This document shows, one piece after another, positions 19,001-30,234 of a stretch of DNA of 64,000 nt. How positions within the stretch are numbered: the stretch's first letter is position 1; every line of letters begins with the position of its first letter. The stretch comes from Photobacterium malacitanum (GTDB taxonomy: Bacteria; Pseudomonadota; Gammaproteobacteria; Enterobacterales; Vibrionaceae). A program made the position numbers and the translations under genes. The stretch covers positions 1 to 64,000 of the forward strand of contig NZ_FYAK01000016.1 in assembly GCF_900185615.1 (NCBI RefSeq). The letters run 5' to 3'. The notes beneath the pieces are model-generated. The model made no database searches and had not been told where the DNA came from. It saw only the letters and a list, made by a program, of their open reading frames with translations.

Positions 19001-21012
19001 TAGTGCTTCTCCAACTGCGATACAAACGCGCGCACTTCAGCAGGTAGCGCCATATCATCACCATATTTTGGAATAACCGGCATTTCTGCATCCATTAAAC
19101 GCATGCCTTTATCTGCTTGGTATAACTGTTGAGCACGAATGTAGTTATATTTACGTTGTGTCATGCCATCGGCACTCATGCCATCACGTAAAATGGTTGG
19201 ACGAATAAAAATCATCAAATTAGTTTTTTCAGTTTGATTATTGGTCGAACGGAATAACGCACCCAATACTGGAATATCACCTAAAATTGGCACTTTCTGC
19301 TCAGATTCAAGGGTCTTCTCTTGCATCAAACCACCCAACGCAATCATGTTGCCATCTTTAACCAGTACCGATGTGGTTAGCTCACGTTTATCAAAGCGAA
19401 TATCAACCGCACCATTAGCATCGGCAACTTGCGACACCACTTGCTCGATCTTCATCTGTACTGAGTCACCTTCATTGATTTGCGGCGTCACTTTGAGCTG
19501 AATACCAACATCTTTACGTTCAACAGTGGTAAATGGATTATCGTTATTGGAACCGGTTTGCGAGCCTGTGGTGACAGGTACTTCTTGACCGACAGAAAGG
19601 TTCGCTTCTTGGTTATCCAGCACCGTCACATTAGGCGTTGATAACACATTGACGTTACGGTTAGCTTGCACTGCAGTAACAAGTGCAGTCCAATCCCCCA
19701 ATGCAATTGCCGCAGCGGCACCTTTGACGCCACCTAAGAAAGTTGCCATTGGCGCTAAATCACCACTTTCGGTGGTTTCGGTGGTATAAGGTTTACCGTT
19801 AGAATCGGTGCCATGTTGCACCGAAGTGGTATCTTTTCCTGCTTCTTGGGCTGATAACAAACCACCAATTGGCGCACTGCTGTTACCAAACTGGATCACA
19901 CCGCCATCTTGAGATCCCCATTGAACCCCAAAATCAACCCCTTCACCTTCTTGTACTTCAACAATCATCGCTTCGATATGGACTTGTGCACGACGAATAT
20001 CGAGTTGAGCAATGATCGACTCTAAGCGTTTCATTACATCTGCTGGTGCTGAAATGATTAGTGAGTTTGTTGGCGCATGGGCCGAGATCATTACATCATC
20101 TTTACTTGCGCTCTGACCTACATTGCCCTTAGTTGATGCTTGAACATTTTCAGACACCCCTTTTAAAACATCGACTAAATCTTCAGCTTTGGCGTATTTA
20201 AGGTAAAACACGCGGCTATTACCGCTAACAGCCATCTCTTTATCTAAACGATGGATCAGTTTCTTTAATCGCTCACGCACTTTAGGATCGCCAGAAATTA
20301 ACACAGAGTTAGTGCGCTCATCAGCAACCGCTTTAGGGATCAGAAAACTTGGGGTTGATTTAGCTTCAGCACTTTTATTGAGTGAATCAATAATACGTAC
20401 CATTTCTGATGCTGAGGCATTATTCAGTGACACCACTGTCACGTCTTTATTACCCGCACGGTCAACACGCTCAATGATTTCAGCTAAGCGATTGACCACT
20501 GCAGCACGACCAGTGATCATAATGATATTAGCCGGGTCATAATGCACGACGTTACCCGCGCCAGCGTTATCATTAAGTTGGCGTAATAACGGTGACAATT
20601 CACGAACGGATACATTTTTAACCGCAATCACACGGGTAACAACCGCATCACCGGGAATGTTTTTATCATTGGCGCCCACTACTGGAATCGCAGCAGTTTT
20701 AGCATCTTTATCACGAATAACTTTCATCACGCCATCATCCATGGTCACCACAGCGTAACCATAGACATCAAGCACATTAAGGAAGAAACGGTAATATTGC
20801 TCTTCGTTCAATAAATCATAACTGCGCACATTGACTTGCCCACGCACAGCGGGATCGATAATAATTGTTTTATGTAAAGTGCGACCAACAATGTTGATGA
20901 ACTCTTGAATGTCAGTGCCTTTAAAATTCGCACTTAATTCATCGGCCATTGCTTGAGTACAAAACAAGCCACTGGCTAACAATAGGGCACTTTTACCCAT
21001 CCATTTTTTCAC
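19000..21012 (-). CDS. gspD: type II secretion outer-membrane secretin D
   Basis: Forms the outer-membrane channel. The 670-residue precursor has a signal peptide with probable cleavage AMA/DEL (after residue 23), then N0, N1, N2 and N3 domains (about 24-310), the secretin core with the [10 protein letters not shown] gate block and the late [16 protein letters not shown] motif, and a C-terminal S domain suited to a pilotin. A Ser/Thr-rich insert is seen around 395-415. No pilotin gene lies in this window. Confidence 0.97.
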   Translation of the reverse strand: MKKWMGKSALLLASGLFCTQAMADELSANFKGTDIQEFINIVGRTLHKTIIIDPAVRGQVNVRSYDLLNEEQYYRFFLNVLDVYGYAVVTMDDGVMKVIRDKDAKTAAIPVVGANDKNIPGDAVVTRVIAVKNVSVRELSPLLRQLNDNAGAGNVVHYDPANIIMITGRAAVVNRLAEIIERVDRAGNKDVTVVSLNNASASEMVRIIDSLNKSAEAKSTPSFLIPKAVADERTNSVLISGDPKVRERLKKLIHRLDKEMAVSGNSRVFYLKYAKAEDLVDVLKGVSENVQASTKGNVGQSASKDDVMISAHAPTNSLIISAPADVMKRLESIIAQLDIRRAQVHIEAMIVEVQEGEGVDFGVQWGSQDGGVIQFGNSSAPIGGLLSAQEAGKDTTSVQHGTDSNGKPYTTETTESGDLAPMATFLGGVKGAAAAIALGDWTALVTAVQANRNVNVLSTPNVTVLDNQEANLSVGQEVPVTTGSQTGSNNDNPFTTVERKDVGIQLKVTPQINEGDSVQMKIEQVVSQVADANGAVDIRFDKRELTTSVLVKDGNMIALGGLMQEKTLESEQKVPILGDIPVLGALFRSTNNQTEKTNLMIFIRPTILRDGMSADGMTQRKYNYIRAQQLYQADKGMRLMDAEMPVIPKYGDDMALPAEVRAFVSQLEKH

Positions 21013-21063
21013 AAAAAAACTCCTGCTTTATCGCATATTCATTTCAAGCTCAGCACTAAAGTG

Positions 21064-21948
21064 TTATTGCAGCTCAATGTGGATATCATGTAACTGACCA
21101 TCACGTTTAACCGTCAGTGTAAAATCAGTGGCTGAAGACAACTCACCCCAAAGTTTGGCCATAATTGCAGGATCGGTAAGGCTATTACCATTAATACTCA
21201 CTGCAAGATCATTAGCCTTAAGACCAACCTGATCAAATAAAATTCTATTTTTACCCGGATTAACTCGATAACCTTCAATTTGGCCATCTTTTTTCACCTG
21301 AGATAAACGGATATAACTGAATAGTGTTTGAGGCTCAGATAAGATTTCTTGCTTTATCTTGGCTAATTCAGCAGCATTGCCATTACTTTGCGGAGACTTA
21401 CGTTGAGAGGTGGTAACCGTCGCTGATGGTTTAGTGAATTTTAACCCTTCAAGCATCAAGGTTTCATCACGACCATTATTACGAATGATAACCCGATCGT
21501 TATATACCGCGATCAAGGTTGCACGCGTATTATCAATCACTTCGTTAACACCATAAGTGTTTTGTTTGCCATTATTGGTGACCACAGCCAATGCTTTTGA
21601 TGGCGTAGAACTTGCCACCACACCAACTAATGTTAATCGTAACTGGGTTTGAGGTGCATCTTGTTTAACCGGTTTTGCGGCCACAGGAGCAGCATTGGCC
21701 TGATACCGGCCAAATAAATTCAAGCTTAATATTTCATTAACCGGTAATTGCTGTTGAGAAGTATTAACACTGACGGTTAACGGCTGCCAACGGGCAACAA
21801 CAGGAGCTGGCTCAACAATAGACCACACTAAACGACCACTAACCCAAGCAAATATCACCACTAAAAGGCCAGTTAAAAGACGTGTGATTAATTGTAATGA
21901 TAACGGACGTTTGGTTGCAGCTACAGCAAACCACTTTGAAACAGACAT
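21064..21948 (-). CDS. gspC: type II secretion protein C
   Basis: First gene of the operon. It links the inner-membrane platform to the secretin. The product has one transmembrane helix (about 20-42), the HR domain (NEILSLNLFGRYQ onward) that binds GspD, and a C-terminal PDZ domain (about 205-294). The start at 21948 (MSVSKWFAVAATKRP) is chosen because a GGA lies 7 nt upstream. Met codons 4 and 11 residues earlier are possible, so the N-terminus is uncertain. A 51-bp gap to gspD is the largest within the operon apart from the downstream hairpin region. Confidence 0.93.
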   Translation of the reverse strand: MSVSKWFAVAATKRPLSLQLITRLLTGLLVVIFAWVSGRLVWSIVEPAPVVARWQPLTVSVNTSQQQLPVNEILSLNLFGRYQANAAPVAAKPVKQDAPQTQLRLTLVGVVASSTPSKALAVVTNNGKQNTYGVNEVIDNTRATLIAVYNDRVIIRNNGRDETLMLEGLKFTKPSATVTTSQRKSPQSNGNAAELAKIKQEILSEPQTLFSYIRLSQVKKDGQIEGYRVNPGKNRILFDQVGLKANDLAVSINGNSLTDPAIMAKLWGELSSATDFTLTVKRDGQLHDIHIELQ

Positions 21949-22229
21949 AGTGAAATCCATTGTTAAAATACCAACTACCATTAAACAAATAAATGCAGTG
22001 CAATCGCACTTTGAAATTGAACGGACTATGATCGCCTGTTAATTAACGAAATACTATTTAATAATCCCAACAAAACACCATAGTATCTAAGAATTTAATG
22101 ATTTTTTGTAATAAATTCTTATTCAGTGATTGAAATCCTCGGCTAATATCACCATTTATACTAAATAGTCACGTTACTGCTGCTATCAGCAAAATGTGAT
22201 AATTTATCGTTTTAACTAATATAGGCACC

Positions 22230-22643
22230 ATGATGGGTCAAAATACCCCAAACATTAAACAGGTTCGTCTTGATAAATGGTTATGGGCAGCCCGGTTTTA
22301 CAAAACACGTTCAATTGCTCGTACCATGATTGACGGTGGTAAAGTGCAGTACAATGGCCAGCGTTCAAAACCAAGCAAGATTATTGAGCTTGGCGCCGTA
22401 GTAAAATTACGCCAGGGTAACGATGAGAAAATCATCACCATTGAACAAATCTCAGATTGTCGCCGTGGCGCACCAGAAGCGCAGTTGCTATATCAAGAAA
22501 CCGCTCAAAGTATTGCTACCCGTGAACAAACTGCCAAAATGCGCAAACTCAATGCTTACGATAATCCGAGCCCTGAAAAACGGCCAGATAAAAAGCAACG
22601 TCGCGATATTATGCGATTCAAAAACATTAACTCATCTGAATAA
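22230..22643 (+). CDS. hslR: ribosome-associated heat shock protein Hsp15
   Basis: Binds stalled 50S subunits carrying nascent chain-tRNA. The 137-residue protein has an N-terminal S4 RNA-binding domain (about 13-75, VRLDKWLWAARFYKTRSIA) and a basic C-terminal tail rich in Lys/Arg. Two consecutive Met codons open the frame, with AGG just upstream, so the true start could be either. It precedes hslO on the same strand, as in E. coli. Confidence 0.95.
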   Translation: MMGQNTPNIKQVRLDKWLWAARFYKTRSIARTMIDGGKVQYNGQRSKPSKIIELGAVVKLRQGNDEKIITIEQISDCRRGAPEAQLLYQETAQSIATREQTAKMRKLNAYDNPSPEKRPDKKQRRDIMRFKNINSSE

Positions 22644-22687
22644 ATAACCAAGTGCCAACCTATTTAATTTATAATTTTAACTGTGAG

Positions 22688-22739
22688 TACTTTATTGCAA
22701 CGGTTTAGCCGCCGAGGTTGCAACGTTGACCATAAAGTA
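22688..22739 (+). other. nested inverted repeat in the hslR-hslO gap
   Basis: Outer arms TACTTTAT (22688-22695) and ATAAAGTA (22732-22739) enclose inner arms TTGCAAC (22695-22701) and GTTGCAA (22718-22724). The RNA could fold into a stem with an asymmetric bulge, ending about 57 nt before the hslO start. It could be a leader structure or an attenuating hairpin; no T run follows it. Confidence 0.45.
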
Positions 22740-22796
22740 ATTACTGTTCCTTTTATGCCTCACTAGGTTGGCTCTATAGCTGGAGAATACATACTC

Positions 22797-23675
22797 ATGA
22801 CAAACGATAGTTTAAACCGTTACCTTTTCGATGGCGCAGCCGTTCGTGGTGAATTGGTACAATTAAGCCAAACTTACCAACAAATTATTGCTGATAAAAA
22901 TTACCCAGCACCAGTGGCAACATTGTTAGGTGAGTTATTGGTAGCGACCAGCTTATTAACTGCCACTTTAAAATTTGAAGGTTCAATCACCGTACAAGTA
23001 CAAGGCGATGGCCCTGTAAGTCTAGCGGTTATCAATGGCGATCATAATCAACAGTTACGCGGTGTAGCACGTTGGAAGGGTGATATTAAAGACGGCACTA
23101 TTCATGACCTAATGGGTAAAGGCCATATGGTGATTACAATTACACCAACGAAAGGTGAGCGTTACCAAGGTATGGTTGGTCTTGATGGCGATAGTTTGGT
23201 TGAGTGCCTTGAAAGCTACTTTAAAAATTCAGAGCAACTAAAAACCCGTATTTGGTTACGTACTGGTGAAATTGACGGCCAAGTAAGAGCTGCTGGTATG
23301 CTATTACAAATCATGCCAGATGGTACTGGTACTGAAGGCGACTTTGAACATTTAGAAGCGTTAACTGAAACCGTTAAAGATGAAGAACTATTTACATTAG
23401 AAGCACAAGATGTGCTATATCGTCTTTACCACCAAGAACAAGTTCAACTATTTGATCCTCAAGCTGTCAGCTTTGAGTGCGGTTGCTCACGTGATCGCAG
23501 TGCTGCTGCCATTATGACTGTACAGCCACAAGAAATTGATCAAATCATTGCTGAAAATGGCAAAGTATCACTGCATTGTGATTACTGTGGTACTAGCTAT
23601 GACTTCGACAGTATTGATATTGCAGCACTACGTGATAACAGCGCTAACTCCGCTGATAGTGATCAAGTTCACTAA
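22797..23675 (+). CDS. hslO: redox-regulated chaperone Hsp33
   Basis: Cytosolic holdase activated by oxidation and unfolding. The 292-residue length is normal. The C-terminal zinc redox switch is complete: C228-x-C230 (ECGC) and C261-xx-C264 (CDYC). The core domain precedes a flexible linker around 178-205. The C-terminal tail is Ser/Asn/Asp-rich. A terminator follows. Confidence 0.97.
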   Translation: MTNDSLNRYLFDGAAVRGELVQLSQTYQQIIADKNYPAPVATLLGELLVATSLLTATLKFEGSITVQVQGDGPVSLAVINGDHNQQLRGVARWKGDIKDGTIHDLMGKGHMVITITPTKGERYQGMVGLDGDSLVECLESYFKNSEQLKTRIWLRTGEIDGQVRAAGMLLQIMPDGTGTEGDFEHLEALTETVKDEELFTLEAQDVLYRLYHQEQVQLFDPQAVSFECGCSRDRSAAAIMTVQPQEIDQIIAENGKVSLHCDYCGTSYDFDSIDIAALRDNSANSADSDQVH

Positions 23676-23705
23676 TTCGAGCTCAGCCACTCACCACTCT
23701 TTTTT

Positions 23706-23732
23706 AGCCGACAAATAATGTCGGCTTTTTTT
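23706..23732 (+). terminator. hslO terminator
   Basis: AGCCGACA and TGTCGGCT form an 8-bp stem with a short loop, followed by a run of seven or more T residues. Confidence 0.9.
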
Positions 23733-23825
23733 GATATTAATTTCCCCCTGCAAACATAGCCACAGCGTATATAAATTTATATTGCCATTTTAATTGTGTT
23801 TTTTTTGCAACCGAGAAGCACAAAT

Positions 23826-23841
23826 ATTGACCACAATCACA
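23826..23841. promoter_or_regulatory. possible CRP site upstream of pckA
   Basis: ATTGA-CCACAA-TCACA matches eight of ten conserved positions of the CRP palindrome TGTGA-N6-TCACA. It lies about 170 bp before the pckA start. PckA is a gluconeogenic enzyme, and cAMP-CRP control would be reasonable. No core promoter was pinned down, so this remains a candidate. Confidence 0.35.
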
Positions 23842-24008
23842 ACATATAAATTTTAACATTTACGCAAAATAAAACCCCTCGCCGTTTCGATATTTTTACC
23901 TAAAATTAACATTACGATGGTTGATTTTTTGATGACCATCCCTGATTTAGCGATTTAGGGTTGTTAGCATGATTGACAGTTAATCAACATCTTACCCTAG
24001 GAGCACCA

Positions 24009-25640
24009 ATGATCACTACTTGTGTCGATAATAAGGTTGCAAACAACATGGATTTATCCCAATACGGTATTACCAATGTTACAGATGTTATTCGTAACCC
24101 TTCTTATGAGGTTCTTTTCAATGAAGAGACAAAACCTGAACTAGAAGGCTACGAGCGTGGGATTGTTACTGAATTAGGTGCGGTATCGGTTGATACAGGC
24201 ATTTTTACTGGCCGCTCACCACAAGATAAATTCATTGTGCGTGACAACACCACTAAAGATACATTGTGGTGGTCAGATCAAGGTAAAAATGACAATAAAG
24301 CGCTAACTCAAACTGCATGGTTAGATCTTAAGGAATTAGTGACTAACCAACTATCAAACAAGCGTCTGTTTGTTATTGATGGTTATTGTGGTGCAAACCC
24401 TGATACTCGGCTTTGTATTCGAGTGATCACTGAAGTGGCATGGCAAGCGCACTTTGTAAAAAACATGTTTATTCGTCCAACAGATGCTGAACTTGAAAAC
24501 TTCGAACCTGATTTTGTGATCATGAATGGTTCTAAGTGTACAAACCCTAAATGGCAAGAGCACGGCATGAACTCTGAAAACTTCACGGTTTTCAATCTAA
24601 GTGAAAAAATGCAACTGATTGGTGGTACTTGGTACGGTGGTGAGATGAAGAAAGGTATGTTCGCTATGATGAACTACTTCTTACCGCTACAAGGTATTGC
24701 ATCAATGCACTGCTCTGCCAATATGGGTAATGAAGGCGATGTTGCAGTATTCTTTGGCCTTTCAGGCACAGGTAAAACAACCTTATCAACAGATCCTAAG
24801 CGCGCACTAATCGGTGATGATGAGCACGGTTGGGATGACAATGGCGTATTTAACTTTGAGGGTGGTTGCTACGCAAAAACTATCAACCTATCGAAAGAAG
24901 CTGAGCCTGATATCTATAATGCCATTCGTCGTGATGCATTATTAGAAAACGTTAGTGTTCGCAGTGATGGTTCAATTAATTTTGACGATAATTCAAAAAC
25001 TGAAAATACCCGTGTTTCTTACCCTATTTACCATATCGAAAATATCGTTAAGCCAGTATCAAAAGGCGGTCATGCTAATAAAGTGATCTTCTTATCTGCT
25101 GATGCTTTTGGTGTATTGCCTCCGGTATCTAAATTGACACCAGAGCAAACAAAATATCATTTCCTTTCAGGCTTTACTGCTAAATTAGCCGGTACTGAGC
25201 GTGGTATTACTGAACCAACACCAACTTTCTCTGCTTGTTTTGGTAATGCATTCTTAACCTTACATCCAACCCAATATGCTGAAGTATTAGTAAAGCGTAT
25301 GGAAGATGCAGGTGCTGAAGCTTACTTAGTAAACACGGGATGGAACGGCACAGGTAAACGTATTTCAATTCAAGACACGCGTGCAATCATTGATGCAATC
25401 CTTGATGGCTCAATTGATAATGCAAACACCAAGCAAATTCCAATTTTTAATCTAACGGTGCCAACATCATTACCGGGTGTTGATCCAACTATTCTTGATC
25501 CACGTGATACTTACACTGATCCTCTACAGTGGCAAAGCAAAGCTGAAGATTTAGCAAATCGCTTTATTGTTAACTTTGATAAGTACACCGATACTCAAGA
25601 AGGCCAACAGTTAGTTACTGCCGGGCCACAACTGGGTTAA
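24009..25640 (+). CDS. pckA: phosphoenolpyruvate carboxykinase (ATP)
   Basis: Converts oxaloacetate to phosphoenolpyruvate in gluconeogenesis. The 543-residue product matches the ATP-dependent family (E. coli 540). Visible motifs are the substrate-binding GRSPQDKF (68-75), the kinase-1a loop GLSGTGKTT (250-258) and metal-binding GDDEHGWD (269-276). The start at 24009 is set by TAGGAGC about 6 nt upstream; an earlier in-frame TTG has no support. The gene stands alone, with a terminator after it and about 330 bp of AT-rich DNA before it. Confidence 0.97.
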   Translation: MITTCVDNKVANNMDLSQYGITNVTDVIRNPSYEVLFNEETKPELEGYERGIVTELGAVSVDTGIFTGRSPQDKFIVRDNTTKDTLWWSDQGKNDNKALTQTAWLDLKELVTNQLSNKRLFVIDGYCGANPDTRLCIRVITEVAWQAHFVKNMFIRPTDAELENFEPDFVIMNGSKCTNPKWQEHGMNSENFTVFNLSEKMQLIGGTWYGGEMKKGMFAMMNYFLPLQGIASMHCSANMGNEGDVAVFFGLSGTGKTTLSTDPKRALIGDDEHGWDDNGVFNFEGGCYAKTINLSKEAEPDIYNAIRRDALLENVSVRSDGSINFDDNSKTENTRVSYPIYHIENIVKPVSKGGHANKVIFLSADAFGVLPPVSKLTPEQTKYHFLSGFTAKLAGTERGITEPTPTFSACFGNAFLTLHPTQYAEVLVKRMEDAGAEAYLVNTGWNGTGKRISIQDTRAIIDAILDGSIDNANTKQIPIFNLTVPTSLPGVDPTILDPRDTYTDPLQWQSKAEDLANRFIVNFDKYTDTQEGQQLVTAGPQLG

Positions 25641-25667
25641 TTAAAATATCACACCGATTAACCGCTA

Positions 25668-25697
25668 ACAGCCTCTAGTTATAGAGGCTGTTTTTTT
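25668..25697 (+). terminator. pckA terminator
   Basis: AACAGCCTCT and AGAGGCTGTT form a 10-bp stem around a 5-6 nt loop, followed by a T run. Confidence 0.9.
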
Positions 25698-25814
25698 AAC
25701 ACGAATATTCCACAGCTAAGCTTTCACCAAAGCGCTTGCTAAAAAACAATTTTTCCCCCACCCTCAACAAGCCATTAAAATTGATATAGTGCCTTCAGCT
25801 TACGAGGAAATTTT

Positions 25815-27830
25815 ATGCGACTACTTCGCAAATCAGTGCTTATTTTGGTGTTAATAGTCGTGGTGAGTTTAACCACTCTCATAGGACTATTACACAGCCG
25901 CTATAATCAGCCGCTGATTAATTTTATCCTTGCCCAAGTATCGCCCTATCAAGTCTTTGCCAAAAACATTGATTATGATATTCGCACCCCTTATCAGATA
26001 CGATTTGAACATGCTGAAGTCACTGAAAATCAACAAGTACTGATCCACGCTGACAGTATTCAACTATGGCTGTCCAAATCCAGTATAACCGAGGATAAGT
26101 TGGTATTTGACGGAATACAGATTAACAATATCACCTCTGCTAATATGCCGTTATTAACCACCCTACCGCCACTCACAATCAAACGCTTGGTGTTTAATAA
26201 TACCAACCTCAACACTCCAACACTTGCAATTAAGCATGGTTTAATTCAAATCGATAATTGGCAAACACCCGCAGCCAATACACCATGGTGGCAAAGTTTT
26301 AATGGCAGCTTAAAAATGAGTGCCACCAGCATAAAATGGCATAAATTTGAATTACAGCAATTACTGATCAATGCCAATAAGCACCACCAACAATGGCAAT
26401 TTAATGGTATTTCTGGACTGTGGCATCAGGCTAAAATAACGGCTCAAGCACAGTTCAATAGTACCGACCATAGCTTGACTATCGATCAACTGACACTCAA
26501 TAAATTCCGCTTACAAGATCAACAGTTAGTTAATGATTGGCAGCAACAATTAACCCACCACCTTGTACCGCTTACCGCGATCAATATAAAACGATTAGAT
26601 GTCATTGATAGCAGTGTTGAATTACCACAATGGAGTGCTGATAATATTAATCTATCACTCCAAAACTGGCACTGGCCACAGAACTATTGGCAGCAACAAA
26701 ATAGCCGATTATCGTTCAGTGCAAGTCATGCACAGTGGCATCAGCTCAATTTTGAGCAGCCATTAGCTGAGCTACAATTTATGCCCCAACAAATTATCAG
26801 TCATGGTATGTCAGCACATATGATGGAAGGGTTTGTTCGTGTCGATGGTTGGATCGATCCGCAGCAATTATTTGTGCGTGATTTAAAAGCCAGTGGTATT
26901 AAATGGTTTTTAGACAAAGATTGGCCGCAACTATGGCAGCAATGGCAACATCAATACACCGATGTAATCTTTAAAAATCTTAATATTAATAATAGTCAGA
27001 TCACTTCATCTGCAACAGCGATGCCATTTCAACTGGCAGGGATTGATATTGATGCTCAAAACGCGGTATTAAAACAAAACAACCAGTGGGGATTATGGCA
27101 AGGACAGATAGAAGCTAACTTAGGCTTTGGTAGTATCAATCAAGTGATCATCAACCAAGCTATTACAACTATGCACAGCAATGCCGGTCAATGGCAGGTC
27201 GATAAATTAGTATTACCGTTTAACCACGGCATGTTAAAGGCACGTGCAAGAGTCGCACTGAATAATCCACTGCGCCCATGGCAATTAACTCTTGTGGGCG
27301 ACAGTATGCCTGCACAAACGCTATCTCAATGGCTATCATTGCCCTTACCGCTCACCGGGGCTATTGATACTCAAATAAAGCTTCATGGACTGGCTGGCAC
27401 GCAAGCTGATTTTAATCATCACTTAAGTGGCACTGCTAACGCTGATTTTCGCCAATTAGCGTTAATCAATATCACACCACAGCAATTATTCACTCAGTGG
27501 CAGCAATCGAATTTTTCAACCATCAATCAAACGGCAACAGTACCTGAGTTACCATTAACAGCAACACCACTGATACTTACAGCCCAACACGGTACAATCC
27601 AAATGCAACCATTAACAGCCATGGCTAAAGGTTTCGCGCTAAATATTGACAGTCGTTGGAACTTAACAGATACCAAGCAACAGCAACTTAAACTTAAATT
27701 GACGACGGGCTGTCAGCAGTTAATTAAAGAATGGCTTCAAGGAGTATCCACAGTCACGGTGGATTCATCCTGCAACGGTAATACTAAATATGTGCCAGTA
27801 AAAGTTGAAGATACCGCTTTACCACATTGA
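25815..27830 (+). CDS. AsmA-like envelope protein
   Basis: A 671-residue protein with one N-terminal membrane anchor (about residues 7-27) and a long periplasmic region predicted to be mostly beta, unusually rich in Gln, Trp and Asn. The pattern resembles AsmA/YdbH-type proteins that bridge the periplasm for lipid transport or assembly. Similarity is structural rather than motif-based, so the exact branch is uncertain. GAGGAAA precedes the ATG. The last 94 bp overlap convergent fabY. In Vibrio a similar gene also follows pckA (recalled from family knowledge, not checked here). Confidence 0.7.
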   Translation: MRLLRKSVLILVLIVVVSLTTLIGLLHSRYNQPLINFILAQVSPYQVFAKNIDYDIRTPYQIRFEHAEVTENQQVLIHADSIQLWLSKSSITEDKLVFDGIQINNITSANMPLLTTLPPLTIKRLVFNNTNLNTPTLAIKHGLIQIDNWQTPAANTPWWQSFNGSLKMSATSIKWHKFELQQLLINANKHHQQWQFNGISGLWHQAKITAQAQFNSTDHSLTIDQLTLNKFRLQDQQLVNDWQQQLTHHLVPLTAINIKRLDVIDSSVELPQWSADNINLSLQNWHWPQNYWQQQNSRLSFSASHAQWHQLNFEQPLAELQFMPQQIISHGMSAHMMEGFVRVDGWIDPQQLFVRDLKASGIKWFLDKDWPQLWQQWQHQYTDVIFKNLNINNSQITSSATAMPFQLAGIDIDAQNAVLKQNNQWGLWQGQIEANLGFGSINQVIINQAITTMHSNAGQWQVDKLVLPFNHGMLKARARVALNNPLRPWQLTLVGDSMPAQTLSQWLSLPLPLTGAIDTQIKLHGLAGTQADFNHHLSGTANADFRQLALINITPQQLFTQWQQSNFSTINQTATVPELPLTATPLILTAQHGTIQMQPLTAMAKGFALNIDSRWNLTDTKQQQLKLKLTTGCQQLIKEWLQGVSTVTVDSSCNGNTKYVPVKVEDTALPH

Positions 27831-28666
27831 ACATTCACATCGACAGTCACTCGCCCTTTACGCCCTTGAGTAATACGATCAAAATCACCACGTAGATGCT
27901 CAAGGGTAGTAACTGCGATCGGCCGTTCTGTTACTGGCGCAGAGTAACGTATATGACTATCAACCAAAATAATATTACCCTGCAAGCCACGCTCTTTTAG
28001 CAACAACCAAATAAATCCCCACCCAGCGAGGGTTGCCATGGTAAAAATACTGCCAGCAAACATAAATTCATTGGGATTTAAATTAGCATTAAATAGTGCG
28101 CTGACTTCAAATCGATAACCCGTGTACTGATTAATTTTAATCCCCATTTTGTCACTGATCGGAATTTGGTTTTGCCATAATGTTTGTAGTTCTTGGCACC
28201 ATTGTGGCTGGCGAGCAACATCCGTTAAGGGGGGTAATGGTTTCACCATCTGCTGATGACGCATTGGACCATGCTCATCACTTAGCTCGCCACGACTTTC
28301 AAAACCATTTTTAAGATAAAATGGAATAGCCGCCTCACGCGCATTACACACTAACCGCTTAGCGCCGTCATAACGCGCTAAAGATTCAAGTGCTAATAAA
28401 ATCATCCCGCCTAAGCCATGATGACGCACTGAAGCATCAACCGCCATATAACGAATTTGGCCTTCATTATCGGGTGTCAAATATAACCGTCCAATTGCGA
28501 CCACGTTATCATGGCTATCTACCAACATTCGATGGGCACTGACATCATCATACGCATCACGCTCTGATCCCAGTGGCATTTGCCATGGCTGACGCAACAT
28601 TTGCCAGCGAAAATAATAGTAACTCGCCAATTGTGATTCTGTTTGCGGAGTGATTAATCGAAACAT
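27737..28666 (-). CDS. fabY: FabY/YiiD: GNAT domain fused to a thioesterase-like domain
   Basis: The 309-residue protein has an N-terminal GNAT acetyltransferase domain (about 1-145; RYMAVDASVRHHGLGGMILLALE-type acetyl-CoA loop, and a late AIPFYLKNGFES motif) and a C-terminal hotdog domain of the YiiD thioesterase family (about 160-309). This matches E. coli YiiD. In Pseudomonas the name FabY denotes an unrelated ketoacyl synthase; for YiiD a role in starting fatty acid synthesis has been proposed. It lies 59 bp downstream of dtd on the same strand. Confidence 0.88.
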   Translation of the reverse strand: MFRLITPQTESQLASYYYFRWQMLRQPWQMPLGSERDAYDDVSAHRMLVDSHDNVVAIGRLYLTPDNEGQIRYMAVDASVRHHGLGGMILLALESLARYDGAKRLVCNAREAAIPFYLKNGFESRGELSDEHGPMRHQQMVKPLPPLTDVARQPQWCQELQTLWQNQIPISDKMGIKINQYTGYRFEVSALFNANLNPNEFMFAGSIFTMATLAGWGFIWLLLKERGLQGNIILVDSHIRYSAPVTERPIAVTTLEHLRGDFDRITQGRKGRVTVDVNVQCGKAVSSTFTGTYLVLPLQDESTVTVDTP

Positions 28667-28725
28667 CCATTTCCTCTCTTCTTAATCGTCTGCAATTTTG
28701 CACCCACAATGTGCAAATAGCGCGG

Positions 28726-29163
28726 TTAAACCTGTAGCCAAAAAGTCACGGGACCATCATTAACTAATGCCACTTTCATATCAGCACCAAAAACACCAGT
28801 TTCAGTAGTAATCGACTCTGCTTTACATTGTTCGACAAAGTATTGGTACAGACGTTCCGCTTCAATCGGTGCAGCACCTGCAGAAAATCCAGGACGCATG
28901 CCTTTTTTAGTATCTGCTGCTAATGTAAATTGTGAAACGACCAACACGCTACCTTGAGCTTGCTGAACATTAAGATTCATTTTATCGTCAGCATCGCTAA
29001 AGATACGATAGCCCAATACCTTATCGCGTAACTTTTTGGCTTTGGCTTCATCATCACCTTTTTCAACTCCAAGCAGCACTAATAACCCACAGCCAATCGC
29101 TCCGGTTATCTGACCGTCAACGGTAACACTGGCTTCACTCACCCGTTGAATTAGCGCAATCAT
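28726..29163 (-). CDS. dtd: D-aminoacyl-tRNA deacylase
   Basis: Frees tRNA from wrongly attached D-amino acids and glycine. The 145-residue length is exact for the family. Motifs [17 protein letters not shown] (about 78-94) and the C-terminal [11 protein letters not shown], carrying the GPVTF chirality-proofreading loop, are intact. It starts 2 bp after yihY, the same yihY-dtd-yiiD order as E. coli. Confidence 0.97.
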   Translation of the reverse strand: MIALIQRVSEASVTVDGQITGAIGCGLLVLLGVEKGDDEAKAKKLRDKVLGYRIFSDADDKMNLNVQQAQGSVLVVSQFTLAADTKKGMRPGFSAGAAPIEAERLYQYFVEQCKAESITTETGVFGADMKVALVNDGPVTFWLQV

Positions 29164-29165
29164 TA

Positions 29166-30086
29166 TTATTCCTTTTTATTAATTAAATCTTGGTCACTAT
29201 TAGTTAACCTTGTTGGTGAACGAAGTGGACTCACATCCCAAAAACCACGCTCACCTAAACTGGCAGTAATTTCAGCCCCAAGCAACACAATACACCAACA
29301 TAAATAAACCCATACAAATAAAATAGGGATCACAGACAAAGCACCATAGATCATTTGATAGGAATGAAAATGAGCTAAATAAATCACAAAGCCTTTTTTA
29401 CTTAACTCAAATAAAACACTACTACACAACGCTCCTATCAATGCATGTTTAAAGGTTACTTTACAATTAGGTACTAGTGCATAAAGCAATAAGAAAGCCA
29501 ACCCTGACATCATTGACGGCAACCATAGCAATGACTGTTGCACGACACCATGTAATGTTTGATGATCAAGTAATACCAATGAACCTAAGTATGAGCTTAA
29601 TGCAATACTAGAACCCAAAAGAATAGGACCTAAAGTCAGAATCATCCAATATACTGCTAATGATATTACCCAGCGACGCTTTTTCTTTACCCGCCAAATA
29701 TAGTTAAGTGCTTTATCAATCGAAGAAATGAGCATCATAGCTACGACAAATAATGCTCCAATTCCAACCACAGTCATTTTGCCAGCATTAACAATAAACT
29801 CATTAAGGTAGGTTGTTACCACAGCCCCTGCTGCGGGTACAAAGTTAGTGATCACAAACTTTTGTACTTGATCGCCAACCCCTGCAAAAGCTGGTACCGC
29901 AGATAACGCCGAAACAACCACTGTTAACAACGGCACTAACGACAGCAAGGTCACATAAGCCATTGATCCTGCGGTTACTGTCAAGCGATCATGGTTAACA
30001 CGCTGGATTAAATAACCAAAATATTCCATTATTCGCGGCAATCGTTGCTGCCATACAAATTTCACAGGTTGTTTTTTGTCAGCCAT
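29166..30086 (-). CDS. yihY: YihY/UPF0761 (BrkB-like) inner-membrane protein
   Basis: A 306-residue integral membrane protein with about six transmembrane segments and the family's early [21 protein letters not shown] block. Despite old annotations as ribonuclease BN, that activity belongs to another protein, and the function here is unknown. It is the first gene of a yihY-dtd-fabY set. Confidence 0.92.
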   Translation of the reverse strand: MADKKQPVKFVWQQRLPRIMEYFGYLIQRVNHDRLTVTAGSMAYVTLLSLVPLLTVVVSALSAVPAFAGVGDQVQKFVITNFVPAAGAVVTTYLNEFIVNAGKMTVVGIGALFVVAMMLISSIDKALNYIWRVKKKRRWVISLAVYWMILTLGPILLGSSIALSSYLGSLVLLDHQTLHGVVQQSLLWLPSMMSGLAFLLLYALVPNCKVTFKHALIGALCSSVLFELSKKGFVIYLAHFHSYQMIYGALSVIPILFVWVYLCWCIVLLGAEITASLGERGFWDVSPLRSPTRLTNSDQDLINKKE

Positions 30087-30234
30087 AATAGAGTTTTCTA
30101 TCTATAAGTTATGCTAAGCAGTCATGTTAACGTTAGATGCTGTTATCAATATTTCACCATCGAAACGGTTACTTTAGCACAGCGCGGTTATAGTCTTTAT
30201 TTGTTATTTTGCATGTCTTACCAAGGAGCAAAAC

